From Actinacidiphila yanglinensis (GTDB lineage Bacteria; Actinomycetota; Actinomycetes; Streptomycetales; Streptomycetaceae), in NCBI RefSeq assembly GCF_900107965.1, contig NZ_FNVU01000026.1:1-64000 (forward strand): 64,000 nt of DNA, written 5' to 3'. The position numbers and the translations under genes were made by a program. The notes under the pieces were generated by a model that saw only the letters and a list, made by a program, of their open reading frames with translations, made no database searches and was not told where the DNA came from. This document shows positions 57,566 through 64,000 of the stretch, piece after piece; positions within the stretch are counted from its first letter, which is position 1, and each line of letters starts with the position of its first letter.

Positions 57566-59244
57566 TGGGCTTCGCGCGTACCTGCTCGGTCGCCTTGGTC
57601 GGAGTGGAGGGCGTGGCCGTCGAGGTCCAGGCCGACCTGGAGCCGGGCGTGGCCGCCTTCGCCCTGGTCGGGCTGCCGGACAAGAGCCTGGTGGAGAGCC
57701 GCGACCGGGTGCGTGCGGCGATCGTGAACAGCGGGGAGACCTGGCCGCAGAAGAAGCTCACGGTGGGGCTGAGCCCCGCGTCGGTGCCCAAGGGCGGGTC
57801 GGGCTTCGACCTGGCGGTGGCCTGCGCGGTGCTGGCCGCGAGCGGCCGGATCGCGCCCGGCGCCATCGCCGACCTGATGATGATCGGCGAGCTCGGCCTG
57901 GACGGCCGGGTCCGCCCGGTGCGGGGCGTGCTGCCGGCCGTGCTCGCCGCGGCCGACGCGGGGTACCGGCAGGTGGTCGTGCCGGAGTGCAGCACGTCCG
58001 AGGCGGCCCTGGTGCCCGGTGTCTCGGTGCTGGGCGTGCGCAGCCTGCGCCAGCTCGTCGCGGTGCTCAACGACGAGGCGGTGCCCGAGGAGCCGGAAAC
58101 GGACTCCGCGGCCGGGCGGGAGCGGCCGGACGCGATGCTGGCGGGGCTCGCGGTGCCCGGCGGCGCGATCGGGTCCGGGCTCGGCGGCGGGTTCGCCCGC
58201 GCGGACTTCACCGGTTCCGGGCGCGGCACCGTCGACGGCGGCAAGCACGCTCCCGACCTGGCCGACGTCGCGGGGCAGCACGGGGCCCGGCTCGCGCTGG
58301 AGGTCGCCGCAGCCGGCGGCCACCACCTCTATCTCAACGGCCCGCCAGGGGCGGGCAAGACGATGCTCGCCGAGCGATTGCCGGGCGTGCTGCCGCCGCT
58401 CACCCGGCAGGAGTCGCTGGAGGTCACCGCGGTGCACTCGGTGGCCGGCATCCTCCCGGCCGACCGCCCGCTGGTCGACACCCCGCCCTATTGCGCACCG
58501 CACCACTCCGCCACCATGCCCTCGCTGGTCGGCGGCGGCAGCGGGCTGCCGAGACCGGGTGCGGTCTCCCTCGCCCACCGCGGAGTCCTCTTCCTCGACG
58601 AGGCGCCTGAGTTCACCGCGCAGTCCCTCGACGCGCTGCGGCAGCCGCTGGAGTCGGGACACGTCGTGGTGGCCAGGGCCGCGGGGGTGATACGGCTTCC
58701 GGCCCGCTTCATGCTGGTGCTGGCGGCGAACCCGTGCCCGTGCGGGCGGTACTCCGTGCTGGGCGGAGGCTGCGACTGCTCGCCCAGCGCGGTGCGGCGG
58801 TACCAGGCGCGGCTGTCCGGCCCGCTGCTCGACCGGGTCGACCTGCGGGTGGACGTCGAGCCCGTCAGCCGCGCCGAGCTGATGGGGCCGGGCGGCCGGG
58901 GCGCCGGGGGTGAGTCCTCCGCGGTGGTGGCCGCCCGGGTCATCGACGCCCGGGCCCGGGCCGCCGCCCGCTACCAGGACACCCCCTGGCGGCTGAACAG
59001 CGAGGTCCCGGGCCACGAGTTGCGCACCCGGTGGCACGTCGCGGCCGGAGCCCTGCGCGCGGTCGAGCGCGACATGGAGCGCGGCCTGCTCACGGCCCGC
59101 GGCCTGGACCGGGTGCTACGGGTGGCGTGGACGCTCGCCGATCTCGGCGGCGCCGACCGGCCCAGCCCCGAACACGTCCTGCTGGCCCTCCAGTTGCGCA
59201 CCGGGGTGAGCAGGGGAGTGTCCGCGGTGGCAGGCGGGGGGTGA
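57565..59244 (+). CDS. comM: ComM/YifB-family Mg-chelatase-like ATPase
   Basis: 559 residues. N-terminal Lon-like S5 fold (ALVGLPDKSLVESRDRV...NLGLSP-type region KLTVGLSPASVPKGGS), then an AAA+ domain with Walker A NGPPGAGKTMLAERL, a Walker B-like LFLDEAPEF and a Cys-rich insert NPCPCGRYS...CDCS. ComM is a branch-migration helicase in transformation in Vibrio; it accompanies DprA here. Starts 1 bp inside the yraN stop, and overlaps dprA by 4 bp. Confidence 0.93.
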   Translation: MGFARTCSVALVGVEGVAVEVQADLEPGVAAFALVGLPDKSLVESRDRVRAAIVNSGETWPQKKLTVGLSPASVPKGGSGFDLAVACAVLAASGRIAPGAIADLMMIGELGLDGRVRPVRGVLPAVLAAADAGYRQVVVPECSTSEAALVPGVSVLGVRSLRQLVAVLNDEAVPEEPETDSAAGRERPDAMLAGLAVPGGAIGSGLGGGFARADFTGSGRGTVDGGKHAPDLADVAGQHGARLALEVAAAGGHHLYLNGPPGAGKTMLAERLPGVLPPLTRQESLEVTAVHSVAGILPADRPLVDTPPYCAPHHSATMPSLVGGGSGLPRPGAVSLAHRGVLFLDEAPEFTAQSLDALRQPLESGHVVVARAAGVIRLPARFMLVLAANPCPCGRYSVLGGGCDCSPSAVRRYQARLSGPLLDRVDLRVDVEPVSRAELMGPGGRGAGGESSAVVAARVIDARARAAARYQDTPWRLNSEVPGHELRTRWHVAAGALRAVERDMERGLLTARGLDRVLRVAWTLADLGGADRPSPEHVLLALQLRTGVSRGVSAVAGGG

Positions 59245-60578
59245 GGGCGGTGGAGGAGGAAGCCGCCGCGCGGTGCGGGTGGCCGGGCGCCGCGGAGGTC
59301 TGCCCGGATGGTGATGCGGGAGGAGGGGGCGGCGGCGGGCCCGGTTCCGACGGCGGGGACGGCGCCGAGCGGGAGGAGGAGTTGCGGGCCGCGTACGCGG
59401 GAGGTGAGGTGACCGGCGCGGGAGGGGCCGGCGCGGCGGTCGGCTGGCAGGAGCGGCTGGCCCGGGTCGCGCTGACCCGGGTCGCCGAGCCCGGCGACGT
59501 GGTGATGGGCCGCGCGCTGCGGAACCAGGATGCTCAGGCGGTGGTGCGCGCGGTGCTGGACGGGCAGCGGCTGCCCGGGTCCGGCGTGGAGAAGGCGGCG
59601 AGATACGCGGCCAGGGCCGCGCGGGTCGACCCGGTGGCGGACCTGGCCGCCGCGCACCGGGCCGGCGGCCGCTTCCTCTGCCCGGGCGACGGCGACTGGC
59701 CCGCACAGCTCGACGACCTGGCGGCGGAGCGGCCGTACGGACTGTGGGTGCGCGGACGGGGGTCGCTGCGGATGTGGGCGTTGCGGTCGGTCGCGGTGGT
59801 CGGCGCCCGGGCCTGCACGGACTACGGCCGGCACATGGCGGTGCGACTCGGCGCGGGACTCGCGGGTGCCGGCTGGGTGGTGGTGTCGGGCGCGGCGTAC
59901 GGCGTGGACGGCGCCGTGCACCGGGCCGTGCTGGAGGCCGACGGGGCGACAATCGGCGTGGTGGCCAGCGGGATCGACGTGGCCTACCCGCGGGGCAACT
60001 CCGGCCTGATCGAGCGGATCGCGGAACGCGGCCTGCTGGTGGGGGAGTTGCCGCCGGGCGACCATCCGACCCGGTCGAGGTTCGTGCTGCGCAACCGCGT
60101 GATCGCCGCGCTGACCCGGGGCACCGTCGTGGTCGAGGCCCGCTACCGCAGCGGGTCCCTGATCACGGCCCGGCGGGCGGCGGAGCTGGGCCGGATCGCC
60201 ATGGGCGTGCCCGGGCCCTGCACCAGTGCCATGTCCGAAGGCGTGCACGAACTGCTGCGCGGCGACGCCGCGATGGTCACCGACGCGGCCGAAGTGGTCG
60301 AGCTGGTCGGGGAGATCGGCGCCGACCTGGCCCCGGTCCGGCGGGGCCCCGTGCTGCCCAGGGATCTGCTGCGCCCGGCCGCCGCGCGGGTGTTGGAGGC
60401 GCTGCCCGGCCGTGGTGACGCCGCCGAGCAGGACATCGCCGACACGGCCGGCCTCTCGGCGGCCGACACGCTGGGCAGGCTGCACGAATTGCAGGCGCTC
60501 GGCTTCGTCGTACGTGCGTGCGGCCGCTGGCGATTGGTCCGTACCCCGCGCGATGGGCCGCGAGGTGGCGCCGGTTGA
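59241..60578 (+). CDS. dprA: DNA processing protein DprA
   Basis: DprA/Smf loads RecA on incoming single-stranded DNA. 445 residues from GTG 59241 (GTG 59250 is an alternative). An acidic, Gly-rich N-terminal region of about 65 residues precedes the core. The Rossmann-like core contains SVAVVGARACTDYG, VVSGAAYGVDGAVHR, GVVASGIDVAYPRGN and a late FVLRNRVIAALTRGTVVVEA; a winged-helix C-terminal domain follows. In Streptomyces it is retained although natural transformation is unknown. Confidence 0.93.
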   Translation: MRAVEEEAAARCGWPGAAEVCPDGDAGGGGGGGPGSDGGDGAEREEELRAAYAGGEVTGAGGAGAAVGWQERLARVALTRVAEPGDVVMGRALRNQDAQAVVRAVLDGQRLPGSGVEKAARYAARAARVDPVADLAAAHRAGGRFLCPGDGDWPAQLDDLAAERPYGLWVRGRGSLRMWALRSVAVVGARACTDYGRHMAVRLGAGLAGAGWVVVSGAAYGVDGAVHRAVLEADGATIGVVASGIDVAYPRGNSGLIERIAERGLLVGELPPGDHPTRSRFVLRNRVIAALTRGTVVVEARYRSGSLITARRAAELGRIAMGVPGPCTSAMSEGVHELLRGDAAMVTDAAEVVELVGEIGADLAPVRRGPVLPRDLLRPAAARVLEALPGRGDAAEQDIADTAGLSAADTLGRLHELQALGFVVRACGRWRLVRTPRDGPRGGAG

Positions 60579-60857
60579 CGTTGCCGACACCCCATCAGGT
60601 GACAGGAGAGCGCGCTGACCTGCGGTGTTCACAGGGTGGACGGCGAGCAGGTGGGATGCGGCGCATTATTGCCCTCACACCCCCACATGGACCGGTGCGG
60701 CTCCCCGCGCCCTCGCCGGCCCACCCGCACCCGTAGAGGAACGTATCTGCGCATGTCCCACACGGATGCCGTAGCAATCAGCGACACTATGGTCACGCTA
60801 CGCTCGCGGAGGTTCGATCTCCCGCCCACGCCAAGGCAGAACGGCTCACGACGACGC

Positions 60858-61697
60858 ATGCCCCAGCACACCCCCGGGTCCGAACGGGCGGCGGCAGTGA
60901 CCACCGCCCGGGCCACCCCCCGGCCTGCCGCACCCACCTCGCTCGACGCGTTGTGGCGGACCTACAAGTCCACGGGGGACGCTCGGCTGCGGGAGCAGCT
61001 CATCCTGCACTACTCGCCGCTGGTCAAGTACGTCGCCGGCCGGGTCAGCGTCGGGCTGCCGGCCAACGTGGAGCAGGCCGACTTCGTGTCCTCCGGGGTG
61101 TTCGGGCTGATCGACGCGATCGAGAAGTTCGACCCGGACCGCGCGATCAAGTTCGAGACCTACGCGATCACCCGGATCCGCGGCGCGATGATCGACGAGC
61201 TGCGCGCGCTGGACTGGATCCCGCGCTCGGTACGGCAGAAGGCCCGGGCCGTCGAGCGTGCCTACGCCACCCTTGAGGCGAAGCTGCGCCGCACTCCCAG
61301 CGAGCCCGAGGTGGCCGCGGAGATGGGCGTCGGCCTGGAGGAGTTGCACGGCGTGTTCAGCGCGCTGTCCCTCGCCAACGTGGTCGCCCTGGAAGAGCTG
61401 CTGCACGTGGGCGCCGAGAGCGGTGACCGGCTCAGCCTGGTCGACACCCTGGAGGACACCGGCGCGGACAATCCGTCCGAGGTCGCCGAGGACCGCGAGC
61501 TGCGCCGCCTGCTGGCCCGCGCGGTCAACACCCTCCCCGAGCGGGAGAAGACCGTCGTCACCCTCTACTACTACGAAGGGCTCACCCTCGCCGAGATCGG
61601 CCAGGTCCTGGGCGTGACCGAGAGCCGGGTCAGCCAGATCCACACCAAGTCCGTTCTTCAACTCCGGGCAAAGCTCGCTGACATGGGAGCACGCTGA
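60858..61697 (+). CDS. whiG: Sporulation RNA polymerase sigma factor WhiG
   Basis: WhiG (FliA-like sigma-28 family) commits aerial hyphae to sporulation. 279 residues. Sigma region 2 (ILHYSPLVKYVAGRV...EKFDPDRAIKFETYAITRIRG) and region 4 (TVVTLYYYEGLTLAEIGQVL...ESRVSQIH) are intact, and the core matches S. coelicolor WhiG as I remember it. ATG 60858 (MPQHTPGSERAA) corresponds to the usual N-terminus; the frame remains open upstream but the extension is not conserved. No strong Shine-Dalgarno is seen. Confidence 0.95.
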   Translation: MPQHTPGSERAAAVTTARATPRPAAPTSLDALWRTYKSTGDARLREQLILHYSPLVKYVAGRVSVGLPANVEQADFVSSGVFGLIDAIEKFDPDRAIKFETYAITRIRGAMIDELRALDWIPRSVRQKARAVERAYATLEAKLRRTPSEPEVAAEMGVGLEELHGVFSALSLANVVALEELLHVGAESGDRLSLVDTLEDTGADNPSEVAEDRELRRLLARAVNTLPEREKTVVTLYYYEGLTLAEIGQVLGVTESRVSQIHTKSVLQLRAKLADMGAR

Positions 61698-61702
61698 GCC
61701 GG

Positions 61703-61714
61703 ACTGTCTACAGT
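61703..61714. promoter_or_regulatory. Dyad overlapping the -10 of the TetR gene
   Basis: ACTGT-CT-ACAGT (61703-61714) is a perfect 5-2-5 dyad. The sequence TACAGT within it is a TAnnnT -10-like hexamer 6 nt before the ATG at 61721, so a bound dimer would block the start site. Confidence 0.45.
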
Positions 61715-61720
61715 GGGGGC

Positions 61721-62320
61721 ATGCCGAGAATTCGAGCGGCCTCGGTGGCCGAGCACCGGACGATGCAGCGCCGTGCCCTGCTGGACGCCGCACGCACCCT
61801 GCTGTCCGAGGGCGGAACCGACGCCCTCACCTTCCCCGCGCTCGCCGAGCGGACCGGACTGGCCCGCTCCTCGGTCTACGAGTACTTCCGTTCGCGGGCC
61901 GCGGTCGTGGAGGAACTGTGCGCCGTCGACTTCCCGGTCTGGGCCGCCGAGGTCGAGGCCGCGATGCAGGCCGCCGAGACTCCCGCGGACAAGATCGAGG
62001 CGTACGTCCGCAGCCAGCTCACCCTGGTCGGCGACCGCAGGCACCGCGCGGTGGTGGCGATCTCGGCCGGTGAGCTGGACACCGGCGCCCGGGAGAAGAT
62101 CCGCGCGGCGCACGGCGGTCTGGTGGCCATGGTGGTGGCCGCGCTGTCCTGCATCGGCCACCCCGAGCCCCGGCTGACCGCCATGCTCCTGCAGGGCGTG
62201 GTCGACGCCGCCGTCCGCCGCATCGAACTGGGCGCGGCCGAGCTCCCCACCGAGATCACCGAGGCCGCCGTCGCGATGGCGCTGCACGGTGTCACCCGGT
62301 CGGCGGGCAGCCCGGAATAG
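61721..62320 (+). CDS. TetR-family regulator
   Basis: 199 residues with an N-terminal helix-turn-helix (LLDAARTLLSEGGTDALTFP...GLARSSVYEYFRSR). The C-terminal effector domain is Ala-rich and gives no clue to the ligand. It lies 23 bp after whiG on the same strand, so it may be read through from whiG, but a dyad at its start suggests its own control. The F420-type oxidoreductase follows 28 bp later. Confidence 0.92.
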   Translation: MPRIRAASVAEHRTMQRRALLDAARTLLSEGGTDALTFPALAERTGLARSSVYEYFRSRAAVVEELCAVDFPVWAAEVEAAMQAAETPADKIEAYVRSQLTLVGDRRHRAVVAISAGELDTGAREKIRAAHGGLVAMVVAALSCIGHPEPRLTAMLLQGVVDAAVRRIELGAAELPTEITEAAVAMALHGVTRSAGSPE

Positions 62321-62348
62321 CCCGCACGGAACGTCCGCTTCCCCTTGT

Positions 62349-63221
62349 ATGACTCAAGAAGCAGAGCAGGGCATCGGCCGGGTCGGCGTGTGGAACTCTC
62401 GGCTGAGCAGTGACGACCGCGAGTTCCAGGACGAGAACCGCGAGGCCGCCGCGGAGCTGGACGAACTCGGCTACGGCGCGATCTGGCTCGGCGGCTCGCC
62501 CGGCGTCGCCCGCGCGGTCCCGCTGCTCGCCGCGACCCGCCGGATCAGCGTGGCCACCGGCATCCTCAGCATCTGGAACCAGACCGCGGACGAGGTCGCC
62601 CAGGACGTCGCCGGCCTGGACCCGGACCAGGCCGGGCGGTTCGTCCTCGGTCTCGGGGTCAGCCACGCCCCCATGACGGAGGGATACGCCCGCCCCTACG
62701 CGAAGATGGTCGAGTTCCTGGACGGCCTGGACTCCGCCGCCGCACCGGTCCCGCCCGCCCGGCGGGTGCTGGCCGCCCTCGGCCCGCGGATGCTCACGCT
62801 CGCCGCGGACCGCAGCGCCGGCGCCCACCCGTATCTGGTCACCGTCGAGCACGTCGCCCAGTCCCGCGCCGCGCTCGGCCCGGGCAAGCTGCTCGCACCC
62901 GAACTCGGCGTCATCCTCGACCCCGACCGGGCCCGGGCCCACGCGACCGCACGCGCCGCCCTCGCGGTCTACCTCCGGCTGCCGAACTACGTCAACAACT
63001 GGCGGCGGCTCGGCTTCACCGACGAGGACTTCGCCGACGGCGGCAGCACCCGGCTGCTCGACGCGCTCTTCGCGATCGGCGACACCACCACCGTCCGCAC
63101 CCGCGTCGCCGCCTTCCACGAGGCCGGCGCGGACCACGTCGCCCTCCAGGCACTCCGCCACGACGGCGCCCTGCCGCGCGAGGAGTGGCGCGAGCTGGCC
63201 GCGGCGGTGCCACTGAGCTGA
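62349..63221 (+). CDS. F420-type LLM-class oxidoreductase
   Basis: 290-residue luciferase-like protein of the LLM class. N-terminus IGRVGVWNSRLSSDDREFQ, then LGYGAIWLGGSPGVARAVPL, ATGILSIWNQ, and FVLGLGVSHAPMTEGYARPY, features of F420-dependent members. Cofactor and substrate are inferred from family only. No good Shine-Dalgarno before the ATG at 62349. It probably shares a transcript with the TetR gene. Confidence 0.88.
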   Translation: MTQEAEQGIGRVGVWNSRLSSDDREFQDENREAAAELDELGYGAIWLGGSPGVARAVPLLAATRRISVATGILSIWNQTADEVAQDVAGLDPDQAGRFVLGLGVSHAPMTEGYARPYAKMVEFLDGLDSAAAPVPPARRVLAALGPRMLTLAADRSAGAHPYLVTVEHVAQSRAALGPGKLLAPELGVILDPDRARAHATARAALAVYLRLPNYVNNWRRLGFTDEDFADGGSTRLLDALFAIGDTTTVRTRVAAFHEAGADHVALQALRHDGALPREEWRELAAAVPLS

Positions 63222-63261
63222 GCCGAGTTCGGCTGGGCTGAGTCCGTCGGTAGGCGCCCGC

Positions 63262-64000
63262 TCATGTCCTCCTTCCCCGGGCGGGTTCCGCCCCGCCCGC
63301 ACGGTCCGCCCCGCCCGCACGGTCCGCCCCGACCGTGCGGGCCGGGGCGGCCCGTCCCACCGCGCCGGCCGCACCGTCAACGGGCAGCAGGCGGGACGGT
63401 CCGGCCCGGCGCAGCGACGCGGGAAGCAGGGTGAGCGGGTCGAGGTAGGCGTCGCCGCGCAGCAGTCCCCAGTGCAGGCACGCCCCCGGGCAGTGCGGCA
63501 GACCTCCGGCGGCGAGCGTGCCGACCTCGTCCCCGGCGGCCACCCGCGCGCCCTTCGCGACCGTGCTCCGCACCGGCTCGTACGTCGTGCGCAGGCCGCC
63601 GGGCAACGCCACGACCACCACCGGCACCCCGGCGACCGATCCGGCGAAGGCCACCTCGCCCGCGGCCGCCGCCCGCACGGCCGCCGACCCAGCCGCGGCC
63701 AGATCCACCCCGCGGTGCCCCGCCGCCCACGGGGTCGCCGGCGGCTCGAACCCGCGCAGGACCAGCGGGCGCCCCCGCGCCCCCGGCCCGGCGACCGGCC
63801 AGCACCGCGCGGCGGGCCCCGGCGGCCCCGTACACCCCGCACCTGCCGCACCCGATCCCGCACCCGCGGCACCCGATCCCGCACCCGCAGCATCCGGTCC
63901 CGCACCCGATCCACCCGCCGGACGCGCGTTCGCCCCCGGCCCGGACTCCGCACCGCCCCGTCCCCCCGCGGCGACCCGCGCCCTCGCGGCAAGCCCCGCC
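63262..64000 (-). CDS. M23-family peptidase (5' truncated by the window edge)
   Basis: At least 245 residues are visible; the frame is open to the right edge, so the signal sequence lies outside. The M23 zinc motif is in AGHRGVDLAA (HxxxD) and the second histidine motif appears as LHWGLLRGDAYLDP, typical of streptomycete M23 proteins that keep HW in place of HxH. N-terminal to it is a Gly/Ala/Ser repeat region encoded at about 63848-63910. It is expected to be a secreted cell-wall protein; whether it cleaves peptidoglycan is not certain. Its C-terminus has ADRAGGADRAGGAE repeats. Confidence 0.85.
   Translation of the reverse strand, partial: AGLAARARVAAGGRGGAESGPGANARPAGGSGAGPDAAGAGSGAAGAGSGAAGAGCTGPPGPAARCWPVAGPGARGRPLVLRGFEPPATPWAAGHRGVDLAAAGSAAVRAAAAGEVAFAGSVAGVPVVVVALPGGLRTTYEPVRSTVAKGARVAAGDEVGTLAAGGLPHCPGACLHWGLLRGDAYLDPLTLLPASLRRAGPSRLLPVDGAAGAVGRAAPARTVGADRAGGADRAGGAEPARGRRT
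63848..63910 (-). repeat. 21-bp coding tandem repeat in the M23 gene
   Basis: Three consecutive 21-bp units (63848-63868, 63869-63889, 63890-63910). The first two differ by one base; the third is degenerate. On the minus strand they encode Gly-Ala-Gly-Ser-Gly-Ala-Ala heptads, a candidate for length variation between strains. Confidence 0.8.

Noticed and set aside
63293..63350. Direct repeats around CCGCCCGCACGGTCCG
   Set aside because: They are in-frame codons of the M23 C-terminal Ala/Asp/Arg/Gly repeats, so not an independent regulatory element.

Overview
This 64 kb window is high-GC actinobacterial chromosome, almost certainly from a member of the Streptomycetaceae. The evidence is the very strong GC bias at third codon positions, frequent GTG and TTG starts, and lineage-marker genes: whiG (sporulation sigma factor), nsdA (negative regulator of differentiation), ndgR, a conservon (CvnB-C-D), a two-domain HupS, four tandem type I signal peptidases and a glcP-type glucose permease beside smc. 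From memory, the gene order follows the S. coelicolor block running from ndgR-leuCD through smc, amtB-glnK-glnD, ffh, rpsP-trmD-rplS and the sip cluster to whiG. This is core chromosome. I see no prophage, IS element, CRISPR array, rRNA operon or obvious biosynthetic cluster.

Layout. 1-1.7 kb: tail of a conservon. 1.8-2.2 kb: tRNA-Gln, tRNA-Glu, tRNA-Glu with promoter and terminator. 2.2-5.1 kb: ndgR divergent from leuCD. 5.3-6.6 kb: small conserved genes around hupS. 6.6-10.5 kb: cofC, then plsC-gpsA-ddl. 10.6-13.6 kb: DUF3515 protein, a stand-alone Lrp/AsnC effector domain, thiL-thiD, rpmB. 13.8-20.8 kb: DAK2 protein, an aldo/keto reductase/AraC pair that looks like an insertion, recG, rsmD. 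20.9-25.4 kb: coaD, a coiled-coil protein, the DUF177-rpmF-rnc cluster, mutM. 25.4-27.3 kb: a second accessory patch (HxlR regulator, NAD-dependent oxidoreductase, small hypothetical). 27.5-36.6 kb: CAP-domain protein, acyP, small coiled-coil protein, smc, glcP, ftsY. 36.7-43.6 kb: Prim-Pol protein, nsdA, then the nitrogen operon amtB-glnK-glnD behind a recognisable GlnR site. 43.7-49.9 kb: ffh, acetyltransferase, DUF402 protein, methyltransferase, an archaeal/eukaryotic-type proS, a SprT-like protein. 50-52.8 kb: rpsP-khpA-rimM-trmD-rplS. 52.9-56.5 kb: four signal peptidase genes. 56.6-60.6 kb: DUF2469 protein, YraN, ComM, DprA. 60.9-64 kb: whiG, TetR regulator, F420-type oxidoreductase and a truncated M23 peptidase.

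Functional links. Both halves of SRP targeting (ffh, ftsY) and four signal peptidases lie in one window, so protein export is well represented. AmtB, GlnK and GlnD form the nitrogen-sensing operon. CofC (F420 synthesis) and an F420-type luciferase-like oxidoreductase share the window but are not adjacent. Several genes (smc, proS, acyP, the first and fourth signal peptidases) lack a Shine-Dalgarno but have a TAnnnT hexamer 6-9 nt before the start codon, which suggests leaderless transcripts.

The most interesting leads are a roughly 115-residue Pro/Gly/Ala insert inside the SMC hinge, a 182-bp same-strand overlap between two signal peptidase genes, three candidate operators with clear symmetry next to their likely regulator genes (AraC, HxlR, TetR), and the proS/methyltransferase pair. 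I found no convincing undescribed multi-gene system.
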